Positions 18,249 through 27,568 are shown, numbered from the stretch's first letter. The stretch is DNA of 64,000 nt from Vibrio metoecus (GCF_000696385.1 NZ_JJMN01000046.1:310001-374000), one strand, 5' to 3'. Notes: generated from the letters alone by a model not told the origin. Program-made: numbers and translations.

Positions 18249-20250
18249 TACTGCCCCGCTTTTCTGTTTTTATCTAAGGTGAGAAAGAAAGCATATTCAC
18301 GCGCCTGTTTTTCGAGCGCTTGACGCCGATCACTGGCGTGACCCGCCTGAAAATCCGTGGATAAAAGATAAGGTCCCGCCCCTTGTGACAAGTCACTCAG
18401 ACGAGCGAGATATCGAGCCCCTTCCCAATAAGGCACTCGGTTATCCCACCAACCGACATTGACGAATGTCGGTGGATAAACCGCGGCGCGCAGATTGCTC
18501 ACCGGATCATAAGCAGCCATGACTTGACGCTGTTCCGGCAGTGTTGGGTTACCCCATTCCTGATACTGTTGGGCGGTCAATGCTTGACTGGTATCACTCA
18601 TACTGGCCAGCACATCGACAAACGGTACTTGCAGTACGGCTGCGGCAAATAAATCAGGCTGCTGATTGAGCGCCGCCGCGACTAACGTGCCGCCCGCACT
18701 CCCACCGATGGCATAAATGGCTCGGGTGCCTTGATCAAAATGCGTCAAAAATCGAGCCGCTGCGAGGAAATCATCAATGCCGTTTTGTTTATTCAGTCCA
18801 GCGCCAGCTTGATGCCACGCTTCACCGAGATAGCCGCCGCCACGCACATGAGCAATCGCGTAGATCATCGCCGCGATCAAGCAAGCTGACAATTTGCGGC
18901 ATAAAATAGGGCTTCATCGTCACGCCGTAAGCACCATAGCCATACAGCACCACACTGCTGCTTGGTGTCAACTTGTCTCGCCGATACGCCAACGTGACAG
19001 GGACCTTAATGCCGCCTTGCGCAACCCAAGCCGTATGAGTTTGATATTGAGCAGAGTCAAACCCCGCGTAGCTATCTTGACTTAACGTTTGCCACTGTAA
19101 CTGTGCTACATCCAATTCATGCCAGCTGGCTTGCTCGGTCATCGACATGGCACGCACTCGCAAGCGATTGCTAGGTGCATCACCATTACGGGAAATCCAA
19201 GCCACTTGTCCCAAGGCTTGTAACTCAAAGTGAGTACGCACTTCGCCTTGGTAATCGAGAACCCAAATTTTCGGTGCTAAGGATTGATCTTCCACCAACA
19301 CAATCCCTGCATCAAAACAAATAAAAATTGCTCAGTGAGCCTATTTCTTTGTGTGTGATGAACGGTTGCCAATTCAGCTCCGCTTGCGGTAACGGTTGGC
19401 GATAAAGCTGGAATGTCCCTTGATGATTACTGTTGATGTAAATCGTGTCACCCAACACATCGACGTAATACTCCACACCCTCTTCGGCACTGCGCAACCA
19501 TGGCATCAAACGACCCGTTTGCGTATCCAAAAGACGTTGTTGGGTCGCGTTTTCATTATTTTGCTGTATCACGACATAACGCGGATTACTAGCAGAATAG
19601 AGCGAAAACAGCCACTCAGCCGAGCGCCACTCATCAAGCTGAGTGGATTGGCCACTCGCTAACTCAAAACGTTGCAACTGAGTGTTGCCATTCAAATCGG
19701 ATAAGTAATAAAGGCTTTTACCATCCGGAGCCCAAGCAAAGTAAGTGCTCGCATTTGCAGAAATAACTCGCTCGGTACGATCGGTTACATGCACTAGGGT
19801 GATCCTAAACTGCTCGTCACCACGGGTATCTTCCGCTAATGCAATCCACTCTCCTGAGGTATCCGGCATCCACGCCGCTAATTGGTAGTAATCAAAGGCG
19901 TCAGCACGCACCGAGAGATTAAGAAGTGGTTTTATATCATCCGCTGCATTGATTTTGACCAGCTGTCGATCGCCATTCCATTGGATATCGTTGTACTGCT
20001 GATGCGATCGGATCAATGCCGGTGATGGCGCTTTATGCTGCGCCGTTTGTTGCCATTCTCCGACCAATGCCTGAATGTCAGAGCTATGCGGTTCAAACCA
20101 GCGGTCGGCTTTCACATTTTGATCGTTCAGGTACTGTTTCACACGAGGCTCTGAACGGGAGTCATCACGAAGCCATTGGTAGGAATTGTCTGCGTAGGCA
20201 TGAAAAACCGACAGAGATGTCGTCAGTGCCAATACATTGAGCAGTTTCAT
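18248..20250 (-). CDS. ptrB: PtrB, exported oligopeptidase B (S9A; two frameshifts)
   Basis: A serine oligopeptidase of the prolyl-oligopeptidase family, cutting short peptides after basic residues. Beta-propeller in the N-terminal half; alpha/beta-hydrolase at the C-terminus with the nucleophile GGSAGG, Asp in WWDNRVPYWEG and His in FQAGHASD. Unlike the usual cytosolic enzyme, it begins with a signal peptide (MKLLNVLALTTSLSVFHAYA). The gene is split by an extra T at about 19322 (GTTTTG; restores NFYLFDAGIVLVED) and an extra base at about 18870 (restores DRG-MIYAIAHVRGGGYLGE), after which 666 residues are read. It is the first gene of the Fur-type operon and its stop overlaps hutR. Confidence 0.83.
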
Positions 20251-20294
20251 CGAAATAGTGATTACTATAAGAAATAAAAATCGGTCGCCACTCT

Positions 20295-20328
20295 AGCATA
20301 AATACAAACAAGATCAATTATCATTTGC
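20295..20328 (-). promoter_or_regulatory. Fur-type box and promoter of the ptrB-hutR operon
   Basis: On the minus strand a 19-base site at 20328-20310 (GCAAATGATAATTGATCTT) matches 12 of 19 positions of the GATAAT-type Fur consensus. It overlaps a possible -35 TGATAA (20323-20318), with TATGCT (20300-20295) as -10 after 17 bases. Fur control of haem receptors in V. cholerae is established; the site itself is my reading. Confidence 0.62.
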
Positions 20329-20393
20329 ATTAGTTTGGGATAAAACGTCTATTCGTCAGCCCCAACTCAATAGATAGGTTTTTTTCGGTATAA

Positions 20394-20418
20394 AAAAACC
20401 GCCAGAAAGGCGGTTTTT
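20394..20418 (-). terminator. Terminator of the DEAD-box helicase gene
   Basis: AAAAACCGCC (20394-20403) pairs with GGCGGTTTTT (20409-20418) around AGAAA, 28 bases past the helicase stop, with further T's in the minus-strand direction. Confidence 0.9.
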
Positions 20419-20445
20419 ATTCAAGCTTAGCTCAAGCCTGAGCGC

Positions 20446-21804
20446 TTATTCGATCTCATTTTCCTGATCAAGTTCAGGCTTCGGTGCGACTTTCTTTTTC
20501 GGAATAAATACCGAATCACCTACTGCAACGTTTTGATAGAAACTCTTATCACGCGAAACCGGTTTTTTCGCTTTAGTCGGAGCTTTCGCTTTGTTGACAC
20601 GTTTACTTGGTGCAGCTTTAGGCATCACTTGACGTGGTTTTAGGCCTTTAAACTTACCTTGCAGCCCTTCCAGCACTTCAAACTGAATTTCTTGTTGTAA
20701 GAAAGCTTCTACTCGTTTGAAGCTATCCCAATCTTTAGGCCCAACCAGTGACATTGCATCGCCTTTGTTACCCGCACGACCTGTACGGCCGATACGGTGA
20801 ACGTATTCTTCCGTATGTTTTGGCATATCAAAGTTGATCACATGGGTGACCGACGGAATATCAAGCCCACGAGAAGCCACATCGGTGGTCACTAAAATCT
20901 TAAATACGGTGCGCTCAAACTGGCTCATGATGGTGTTGCGCTGTGTTTGGTTTAGGTTACCGCTCAACGCAACCGCTTTGAGGTTACTCTTATTAAGTTT
21001 TTCTGTCAGGCGATCGGTATCAGCACGCGTTGCGGTAAAGATGATCACTTGTCGGTACTCTGCATCTGCGAGAATGCGATCCAACAAGGCTTCTTTATGG
21101 TCCAAATGGTCACACAGGTAGAAGTGTTGAGTAATGTCTTTATGCTCTTCACTACCAATGCCAATCGCGATGCGTTTTGGCTCATTGAGCATTTCCATCG
21201 CCATGTCATTCACATCGGCGTGATCCAAAGTTGCAGAGAACATCAATGTTTGACGACGACGATGTTTCGCGGCGTTATGGATACGGCGCAACTCTTTGGC
21301 AAAACCCAAGTCCAGCATACGGTCGGCTTCATCCAACACCAGCGTTTCTAAACCTTCCAGAAACAGTGAACGGTGATCTAAGTGATCGGCTAAACGTCCC
21401 GGCGTAGCCACAATAAAGCGAGGACCACGAGCTAACGCCTTTACCTGATCGTTAAAGTTCTCACCACCCGTGATTAATGTCGCCGTATAGCTAAGGCCTG
21501 CAAGCATAGAACGCAGTTCACCATACACTTGTTTTGCCAGTTCACGAGTTGGAACCAAAATGACGCCGCGAGGATCTTTTGCCGAAAATGCTTTGGTTTT
21601 TAAAGATTTGTGCAACATCGGCAGCACAAAGGCCAACGTTTTGCCCGAACCTGTCTTAGATGAAGCCAACAAATCGCGCCCGGCAATCGTTAACGGAATC
21701 GCCTGTTGTTGAATCTCTGTCGCTTGTTTGAAATTGTAATGCGCTAGATTTTTCAGTAAGCGATTATCTAAGCCTAAATCTTTAAATTGCAAAGTATTCT
21801 CCAT
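20446..21804 (-). CDS. DEAD-box ATP-dependent RNA helicase
   Basis: A 452-residue RNA helicase with the complete motif set: Q motif with FKQATEIQQQAIP, Walker A ASSKTGSGKT near residue 49, PTRELAKQ, TPGRL, VLDEADRMLDLGF near 150, SAT, and motif VI HRIGRTGRAG near 330. A basic Lys/Ala/Pro-rich tail (residues 385-435) probably contacts RNA. It is close to the RhlE/SrmB group; the exact subfamily cannot be fixed by eye. Roles of this group are ribosome assembly and RNA turnover, often in the cold. It is monocistronic, divergent from lpp. Confidence 0.92.
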   Translation of the reverse strand: MENTLQFKDLGLDNRLLKNLAHYNFKQATEIQQQAIPLTIAGRDLLASSKTGSGKTLAFVLPMLHKSLKTKAFSAKDPRGVILVPTRELAKQVYGELRSMLAGLSYTATLITGGENFNDQVKALARGPRFIVATPGRLADHLDHRSLFLEGLETLVLDEADRMLDLGFAKELRRIHNAAKHRRRQTLMFSATLDHADVNDMAMEMLNEPKRIAIGIGSEEHKDITQHFYLCDHLDHKEALLDRILADAEYRQVIIFTATRADTDRLTEKLNKSNLKAVALSGNLNQTQRNTIMSQFERTVFKILVTTDVASRGLDIPSVTHVINFDMPKHTEEYVHRIGRTGRAGNKGDAMSLVGPKDWDSFKRVEAFLQQEIQFEVLEGLQGKFKGLKPRQVMPKAAPSKRVNKAKAPTKAKKPVSRDKSFYQNVAVGDSVFIPKKKVAPKPELDQENEIE

Positions 21805-22119
21805 CTTTGGTTCTGTTTAAAAGTACGAAGTAGATCACGAAAAAGCCCAGTATGATAACGCAACTCACCCATTCATAGATAGTCGAGGGATAAAATAATC
21901 CCAAAATGAATAAGCCTATCGAATACAAAAACTCAACTCATAATCTAAAAAATAAGATGCCCGACAATTTGTTGATTCGTTGTCAAATTCTTGGATTTTT
22001 TTAACTTTTGAGGGCTAGTTTTGCGCAAAATAGCGACTACAATTGAAGCGTCCATATTTTAATTTCTCATAAGTATAGGACGTAACTGATACCGACTTTA
22101 CCAAGTTAAGGAGTTCTCT
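21805..22119. promoter_or_regulatory. Divergent promoter region of the helicase and lpp
   Basis: A 315-base AT-rich gap. A TACAAT at 22038 could be the -10 of lpp with start near 22050, but no good -35 lies 17 bases upstream (CTAGTT). TTAAGGAG at 22105-22112 is a strong ribosome site for lpp. No repeat or hairpin stands out otherwise. Confidence 0.35.
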
Positions 22120-22368
22120 ATGAACAAGATGTTAATCGCAGCAGCAGCGTCTTCCGTACTTCTACTAGCGGGTTGCGCCTCTGGTCCTGATGAAGCTACC
22201 ACTGCAAAAATGAACGAAATCAGCAATCAGGTCAGCGAACTGAACTCGCAAGTTGCTGCACTGACATCAAAAGTGGATCAAGCAACTGAAGCAGCTAAAG
22301 CTGCTCAAGAAGAAGCTGCTCGCGCAAACGAACGTATCGACAACATTGCTCAGTCTTACACCAAGTAA
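22120..22368 (+). CDS. lpp: Lpp, murein lipoprotein
   Basis: The 82-residue major outer-membrane lipoprotein. Lipobox LLAGC at residues 16-20; the mature part is a single heptad-repeat helix (SNQVSELNSQVAALTSKVDQ and onward) that forms the trimeric coiled coil; the last residue is Lys (SYTK), the residue that L,D-transpeptidases join to diaminopimelate in peptidoglycan. The ribosome site TTAAGGAGTTCTCT is strong, fitting a very abundant protein. Convergent with an L,D-transpeptidase gene, with a shared terminator between. Confidence 0.95.
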   Translation: MNKMLIAAAASSVLLLAGCASGPDEATTAKMNEISNQVSELNSQVAALTSKVDQATEAAKAAQEEAARANERIDNIAQSYTK

Positions 22369-22391
22369 TTTCTGAGTCATTGACCGAATTG

Positions 22392-22418
22392 AAGAGCCAG
22401 CAATTGCTGGCTCTTTTT
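22392..22418. terminator. lpp terminator
   Basis: Perfect palindrome AAGAGCCAGCAA with TTGCTGGCTCTT followed by TTTT, 24 bases after lpp and 20 bases from the convergent L,D-transpeptidase stop. Confidence 0.93.
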
Positions 22419-22438
22419 TCTCTGAGGTTAAATAGCCA

Positions 22439-23359
22439 TTACTGCTCGGCGGACTCCCAAACGGGCGGAGCAATCTCGACCGGCACACCATTTTGCGCCA
22501 AAATAGCGGCACGCGCTTTAGCATCTGAGACTTTATTTTCGTCTAACCACCAGTTCAGTTCTTGTGGCATCACTAAGGCGTGTTTAACACCGTCACTGCG
22601 CGTTAAAGGTTCGTGCACTTCAATAAACACACTGCGATCCGGCTCTAATGCGACTTTGATCGGCTCGTTAATAATACGAACTTTCTCACCACGTTCCACT
22701 TGCTGAAATAACCATTCGATATCTTTCGGATCCATACGAATACAGCCTGAACTCACGCGCATACCGATCCCAAAATCTTTGTTGGTGCCGTGGATCAAAT
22801 ACTCGCCCGATCCATAAGCCAATCGCATCGCATAATCCCCCAATGGATTATCCGGTCCTGCCGGTACCACGGCGGGTAAAATATCCCCTTTGGCTTTATG
22901 TTCGCGACGGATCGATTCCGGCGGTGTCCAAGTCGGATTTTTGCGCTTACTGCTGATGGACGTTTGCATTACAGGGGTATCACGCCCAATCCGACCGATA
23001 CCAACGGGGAAAATATGCACTTTCCCTTCATCAGGACGAAAGTAGTAAAGACGCAGCTCAGCCAGATTAATCACTATCCCTTCATACGGAACTTTAGGCA
23101 GGATAATTTGGGCAGGAATCGCAAGAACGAAGCCTTCTTGTGGCAAAAAAGGGTCGACCCCACGATTGGCGGCCATCAACGCTAGCAGACCAATATCGTA
23201 CTGTTTTGCAATGTCCGACAGGGTTTGTCCTTTTTGAATTTCATGGTACTGCGTATTGCCGACAATACTGCTGCCCTCAACAGGCAATTCAAACACAGCA
23301 GCATTTACACCGTAACTGATGGCCCACGCACAACCGATTGCCCAAACTTTCTGCCACAT
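22439..23359 (-). CDS. L,D-transpeptidase (ErfK/YbiS/YcfS family)
   Basis: A 306-residue periplasmic cell-wall enzyme that makes 3-3 crosslinks and/or attaches Lpp to peptidoglycan. Signal peptide at 1-21, a LysM peptidoglycan-binding motif near residues 38-85 (YHEIQKGQTLSDIAKQYDI), and a YkuD catalytic domain with HGTNKDFGIG and the nucleophile in SSGCIRM near residue 207. It starts nine bases after the photolyase stop on the same strand, so it belongs to the MerR-photolyase operon, and it faces lpp, whose product is a likely substrate. Which activity dominates cannot be read from sequence. Confidence 0.93.
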   Translation of the reverse strand: MWQKVWAIGCAWAISYGVNAAVFELPVEGSSIVGNTQYHEIQKGQTLSDIAKQYDIGLLALMAANRGVDPFLPQEGFVLAIPAQIILPKVPYEGIVINLAELRLYYFRPDEGKVHIFPVGIGRIGRDTPVMQTSISSKRKNPTWTPPESIRREHKAKGDILPAVVPAGPDNPLGDYAMRLAYGSGEYLIHGTNKDFGIGMRVSSGCIRMDPKDIEWLFQQVERGEKVRIINEPIKVALEPDRSVFIEVHEPLTRSDGVKHALVMPQELNWWLDENKVSDAKARAAILAQNGVPVEIAPPVWESAEQ

Positions 23360-23367
23360 ACTGCTGA

Positions 23368-24777
23368 TTATCCCTTCGCTGTTTTATACAAGCGTAAGGT
23401 TACTTCTCTTTCCTGTTTATGATCAACTAGTCGCGCAGGATATGACACGCTATTGACCGCAGGATAAGTCCAAGGTTGGTGGATATACGCGGCCGACATT
23501 GAGCGTAACTCAGGTACCCAGTGCCGAATAAATTCACCTTGTGGGTCAAATTTCTCCCCCTGGCTGACTGGGTTAAAAATTCGGAAATACGGTTGTCCAT
23601 CGCAACCCGTTGAAGCGCACCACTGCCAGCCACCGTTGTTGGCCGCATAATCACCGTCTATAAGCTTACTCATAAAATAACGCTCGCCCCAGCGCCAATC
23701 GATATGCAAGTCTTTAGTGAGAAAACTCGCCACAATCATGCGCAACCGATTATGCATCCATCCCGTTTGATTAAGCTGGCGCATCGCGGCATCAACAATC
23801 GGATAACCGGTGGTTCCTTCACACCAACGTTGGAATTTTTCGTTATCGTTCCACCATTCAAGTCGCGAGCCCCATTCATGAAAATCACGACTTTTTGAAA
23901 TGTTGGGTTCAATCGCCACTAAGTGTTGATAGAACTCACGCCAAATCAGCTCGCTCAACCAGACTTGCGCCCCCTCGCTAAGCGCCCCCATCGAAGATTC
24001 TCGATACAGACGAGCCACACATTGTCGTGCCGATAACGCACCAATCGCCAGATAGGGAGAGAGCACACTCGTCCCTTCGCGCGCTGGAAAATCACGCAGC
24101 TGATGGTAATTCTGCACTTGCTCTCGGCAAAAATCGCGCAATTGATTACGTATGGTTTCAAAATCGACTGGCCATGATTGGCTATCGACTCTTGGGTAAT
24201 CGAATGTTTGTGCTGAATTCCAAACCCAACTTGCCCATTCACTTGAGAGCGTCCATGGCTCCGCAGGCTGATTTTTGGCAATGATAGGCGGCTGGAACAG
24301 ACTCAACCAAGCGCGTTTAAACGGAGTAAACACTTTGAAGTGTTCGCCTTGCTTGGTACGAACGCAACCGGGGGGAAGGAGGCATTTGTCATCAAACGTA
24401 GCCCACGAAATGCCTCGCTCATCCAACAACAGCTCTGTATGTCTATCGCGTTGCTGCTCATCGAGTTCATAGTCACGATTGGCAAAGACTTGCGTGGCAT
24501 TCAGCTTGCTTGCCAACTGACTCACCGCCTCTGCAGCGGCCTTAAAATCCGCCACTTGTTGGTATAACAGCGGCACATTAAGTGCGGCGAGTTCTTGTTG
24601 CAGTTCGCCTAACCGCCGCCAGATAAAATCGGCTTGAATCGGCGCCACATGATGTTGTTGCCACTGTGCCGGCGTTGCAATATAAACTGCGGCGACAGGT
24701 TCGCCGCTCGCGATCGCGGCACTCAGCGCTGTGTTATCAAAACTACGCAAATCGCGCCGAAACCAAACCAATTTCAT
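23368..24777 (-). CDS. phrB: Deoxyribodipyrimidine (CPD) photolyase
   Basis: Light-driven repair of cyclobutane pyrimidine dimers. 469 residues, normal for class I photolyases: an N-terminal antenna-binding Rossmann domain (KLVWFRRDLRSFDNTAL) and a C-terminal FAD domain with WMHNRLRMIVASFLTKDL near residue 340, WRWGERYFM, and DGDYAANNGGWQW near 375, the conserved FAD and tryptophan-chain segments. It follows the MerR gene by nine bases and precedes the L,D-transpeptidase by eight. Its pairing with a YbgA-like gene mirrors the ybgA-phr order in E. coli. Confidence 0.95.
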   Translation of the reverse strand: MKLVWFRRDLRSFDNTALSAAIASGEPVAAVYIATPAQWQQHHVAPIQADFIWRRLGELQQELAALNVPLLYQQVADFKAAAEAVSQLASKLNATQVFANRDYELDEQQRDRHTELLLDERGISWATFDDKCLLPPGCVRTKQGEHFKVFTPFKRAWLSLFQPPIIAKNQPAEPWTLSSEWASWVWNSAQTFDYPRVDSQSWPVDFETIRNQLRDFCREQVQNYHQLRDFPAREGTSVLSPYLAIGALSARQCVARLYRESSMGALSEGAQVWLSELIWREFYQHLVAIEPNISKSRDFHEWGSRLEWWNDNEKFQRWCEGTTGYPIVDAAMRQLNQTGWMHNRLRMIVASFLTKDLHIDWRWGERYFMSKLIDGDYAANNGGWQWCASTGCDGQPYFRIFNPVSQGEKFDPQGEFIRHWVPELRSMSAAYIHQPWTYPAVNSVSYPARLVDHKQEREVTLRLYKTAKG

Positions 24778-24786
24778 ACGGATACC

Positions 24787-25587
24787 TTACTGCTGTTGAA
24801 GCTGCTGTAATACTTCAGATAACACGCATTGTTGACCAAACTGCTGCTGCAAATGCGTCAATGCCGATTGCTGAATAGCGGGTAACGGGCGATGAGCATG
24901 CAGGGCTAACGTATGGAACTGCGCTAAACCAACGTGGTCTTGTAAGCCACGAATATCGTCAACGGCTTCAAGCAAAGTCACTTGGTAGCCCTTTTCCGCC
25001 CATGTCAGCGCCCACAGCCATGCGTTAAGAGATCCGGTGTCGTCCAAGCTCAGGCACAAACATTTGCCTTTACTGGCCGCTTTATTTTCGGCATCCAGCA
25101 CAAACGCCAATTTAGTGAGCATAAGAGTGCGGAATAACCCCATTTGCAGTGAGCGCAGCGGCCCTTTCACCCGTTCTAACGCTTCTAACACTGGATGTAT
25201 AAATTGGTTTTGCATCACCTCTAGCGGATATTCTTTCAGCACGGTGGCAATAACCTGCTCAGCTTTAGAGCGTTGCAACGCCGCCAAAGCGGTCAATAGC
25301 ACCTCACACTCTTCCAACTGCGTTACTGACTGTGGGAGAAATTCCGCCTCTGGCGTACCACTTTGTAATAGAGCACCCACTTTGCCAATCGCCACCCCTT
25401 TTGCTAGCCAACTTTGGATCTGGCGGATCATCTCGATGTCTTGTTCTGTAAATAGACGATGGCCTTTTTCGGTACGATCGGGTTGTACCAAGTTATACCG
25501 ACGCTGCCACGCTCGCAGCGTCACTGGTTTTACGCCCGTTATTTCCGCCACTTCACGTATTGCGTAGTGTTTTTCATCACAAGCCAT
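24787..25587 (-). CDS. MerR-family regulator of the LitR/CarH/MlrA type
   Basis: A 266-residue transcription factor. MerR DNA-binding domain at residues 5-75 (IREVAEITGVKPVTLRAWQRRYNLV; GHRLFTEQDIEMI). A helical-bundle plus Rossmann-like C-terminal half resembles the cobalamin-binding domain of LitR/CarH light sensors, but the Trp/His and DxHxxG ligands that hold B12 are not visible, as in MlrA and BluR. Light or UV-stress control of the photolyase operon is inferred from context. It overlaps the YbgA-like gene by 11 bases. The TGTACA array ahead of the operon is its likely target. Confidence 0.82.
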   Translation of the reverse strand: MACDEKHYAIREVAEITGVKPVTLRAWQRRYNLVQPDRTEKGHRLFTEQDIEMIRQIQSWLAKGVAIGKVGALLQSGTPEAEFLPQSVTQLEECEVLLTALAALQRSKAEQVIATVLKEYPLEVMQNQFIHPVLEALERVKGPLRSLQMGLFRTLMLTKLAFVLDAENKAASKGKCLCLSLDDTGSLNAWLWALTWAEKGYQVTLLEAVDDIRGLQDHVGLAQFHTLALHAHRPLPAIQQSALTHLQQQFGQQCVLSEVLQQLQQQ

Positions 25588-26530
25588 AGCGTAATTTCAA
25601 CTCCGAAGGATAAGGATTGAGGTAGCGTTGCTGATCCAGATACGGATCGGGGTACAACGCGAGATAATGTTTCAATAAAGTCAGGGGGGCGAGCAAAGGC
25701 AGTTCAGCTAAGCGGTAACTTTCGATGACTTGTGCTAACTCCGCTTTTTGCAGCTTGTTGAGTGAGCGTTTGAAATATCCTTGTAAATGCATCAACACAT
25801 TGGTGTTATTTTTACGGCTCGCGGGGTGCGCGAGTGCTTGCATTAAACCTAAACGATATTCCTCAATAAACCGATCCAATGGGTACTGCTTCACATTGGC
25901 CACCCATTTTCCCAAAGCACGGTAGGATTCAGGATGATGCGCCATCAAACTCAATTTGTAGCGTGAATGAAATTCAACCACTTTCCTTGCACTCGGAGTT
26001 TCACCCATACTGGTATAAAAATCATGTAGGCAGTAAATCCGTGTAATAAAGTTTTCACGCAGTACCGGATCATGCAGGCGGCCATCTTCCTCAATCGGCA
26101 ACCAAGGCATTTTCTCCATTAAGATGCGGGTATAAATCCCCACCCCTTCTTTTTCGGCACTATTGTGCTTGTACACTTTGACTCGTTCCATACCGCAACT
26201 GGGTGATTTTGCGCAGACGATATATCCACACAGTTCCGCATTACTAAGCTCTGCCACTTTTTGTTGCGAGTAACTTTCTAACGCTTGGGTATGGTCACGC
26301 GTTACATCTTTGGTTTCCACCAATGCAATACGTTCATTTTCTGAAAACAGCCGCAGAGTCGGACGTGGCACCGGTAGACCCATTCCCATTTCAGGGCAGA
26401 CAGACACAAACTCCGCGTAGCGTGAAAGTTCATCCGTGACGAAATGGCTGATTTTATGCCCGCCATCGAAGCGAACCTTGGCTCCGAGAAGACAAGCACT
26501 GATGCCAATTTTGAGTGGTGTGGTCGGCAT
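25577..26530 (-). CDS. YbgA-like protein (DUF523 + DUF1722)
   Basis: A 317-residue cytoplasmic protein with an N-terminal DUF523 domain (GISACLLGAKVRFDGGHK; CPEMGMGLPVPRPTLRL near 47; CAKSPSCGMERVKVY near 108, with clustered cysteines that could hold a metal or iron-sulfur centre) and a C-terminal DUF1722 domain (FHSRYKLSLMAHHPESYRALG). The ATG at 26530 has GGAG eight bases upstream; a GTG start at 26545 lacks one. Family function is not established; linkage to phr and to MerR-type light regulators is recurrent. First gene of its operon. Confidence 0.85.
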   Translation of the reverse strand: MPTTPLKIGISACLLGAKVRFDGGHKISHFVTDELSRYAEFVSVCPEMGMGLPVPRPTLRLFSENERIALVETKDVTRDHTQALESYSQQKVAELSNAELCGYIVCAKSPSCGMERVKVYKHNSAEKEGVGIYTRILMEKMPWLPIEEDGRLHDPVLRENFITRIYCLHDFYTSMGETPSARKVVEFHSRYKLSLMAHHPESYRALGKWVANVKQYPLDRFIEEYRLGLMQALAHPASRKNNTNVLMHLQGYFKRSLNKLQKAELAQVIESYRLAELPLLAPLTLLKHYLALYPDPYLDQQRYLNPYPSELKLRYGL

Positions 26531-26550
26531 ACGAGTCTCCAACACTTATC

Positions 26551-26636
26551 TGTACAATAAAAATTTATGTACAAGATCTATAGCACGTGATTTTGTGCTG
26601 TACAAATATTATTTTTGTACACCAAAGACAGGTACA
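26551..26636. promoter_or_regulatory. TGTACA operator array at the YbgA-MerR-photolyase promoter
   Basis: Perfect TGTACA palindromes at 26551, 26568, 26599 and 26616 form two pairs, each with exactly 11 AT-rich bases between (23-base elements 26551-26573 and 26599-26621). A degenerate GGTACA follows at 26631. A TATAGA (minus strand, 26582-26577) that could be the -10 lies between the pairs. MlrA, a relative of the regulator encoded here, binds TGTACA pairs about 12 bases apart. The gap from 26640 to 26843 leads into deoD and shows only its ribosome site. Confidence 0.65.
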
Positions 26637-26843
26637 TAAAACCAAACGATTGGCTCAACGCTTGCCTTATCACTTTCAACATATTTGGTTATCAATTGGA
26701 GATATCCGGAGCCAAAGAGAGTAATTTGTGACGATGCTCTCAAGGAGCCCCACCCATAGTGGCTAGTATTGGCGCAACAGATAAATCCTCAGCCAACAGG
26801 ATTCGTAATCAATGTATTGGCTGAATTGAATTGGAGAATAACC

Positions 26844-27554
26844 ATGGCAACCCCACACATTAACGCACAACCCGGTGATTTTGCTGAAACCGTACTGATG
26901 CCAGGCGATCCGCTGCGTGCGAAATACATTGCGGAAACCTTCTTGGAAGACGTGAAGCAAGTGTGCGATGTGCGCAGTATGTTTGGCTTTACCGGCACTT
27001 ACAAAGGCAAAAAAGTTTCGGTGATGGGTCATGGCATGGGTATTCCATCATGCAGCATCTATGTACATGAATTAATTGCTGAATATGGTGTGAAAAACAT
27101 CATCCGTATCGGTAGCTGTGGTGCCGTGCGTGACGATGTCAAACTGATGGATGTGGTGATCGGTATGGGCGCATCCACCGATTCAAAAGTAAACCGTATC
27201 CGCTTCAGTGGCCATGATTTTGCCGCCATCGCCGATTACCACTTGCTAGAAACCGCAGTAAATCAAGCACGAGCTCAACAAGTTCCTGTAAAAGTAGGGA
27301 ACGTATTTTCAGCCGATCTGTTCTACACACCAGAGCCAGAAATCTTCGAAAAAATGAAAAAACTGGGCATTTTAGGGGTGGATATGGAAGCCGCGGGCAT
27401 CTACGGTGTTGCCGCTGATCTTGGCGCACGTGCGCTGACTATTCTGACGGTGTCTGACCATATCCTACGTGGTGAAAAACTCAGCTCTGAAGATCGTCAA
27501 AAGTCTTTTAACGACATGATGAAAGTGGCGCTTGAAACCGCAATCAACATCTAA
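26844..27554 (+). CDS. deoD: DeoD-type purine nucleoside phosphorylase
   Basis: Cleaves purine ribo- and deoxyribonucleosides with phosphate to base and sugar-1-phosphate. 236 residues of the hexameric PNP family: [13 protein letters not shown] near residue 20 (phosphate loop), [16 protein letters not shown] near 63, IRIGSCGA near 85, and [10 protein letters not shown] with SDHILRGE near 178-205, which bind ribose and base. The ATG at 26844 has TTGGAG upstream; 25 more codons are open but unlikely. It stands alone here, without deoABC; vibrios often carry more than one deoD copy. Confidence 0.94.
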   Translation: MATPHINAQPGDFAETVLMPGDPLRAKYIAETFLEDVKQVCDVRSMFGFTGTYKGKKVSVMGHGMGIPSCSIYVHELIAEYGVKNIIRIGSCGAVRDDVKLMDVVIGMGASTDSKVNRIRFSGHDFAAIADYHLLETAVNQARAQQVPVKVGNVFSADLFYTPEPEIFEKMKKLGILGVDMEAAGIYGVAADLGARALTILTVSDHILRGEKLSSEDRQKSFNDMMKVALETAINI

Positions 27555-27568
27555 TTTATCTTGTCATC

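Noticed and set aside
25037..25567. A 176-residue plus-strand frame opposite the MerR gene
   Set aside because: Ser/Arg-rich composition without domain signs, antisense to a real gene, no ribosome site.
26728..26745. A possible CRP half-site (TGTGACG) before deoD
   Set aside because: The second half is not recognisable, so a CRP site is not supported.
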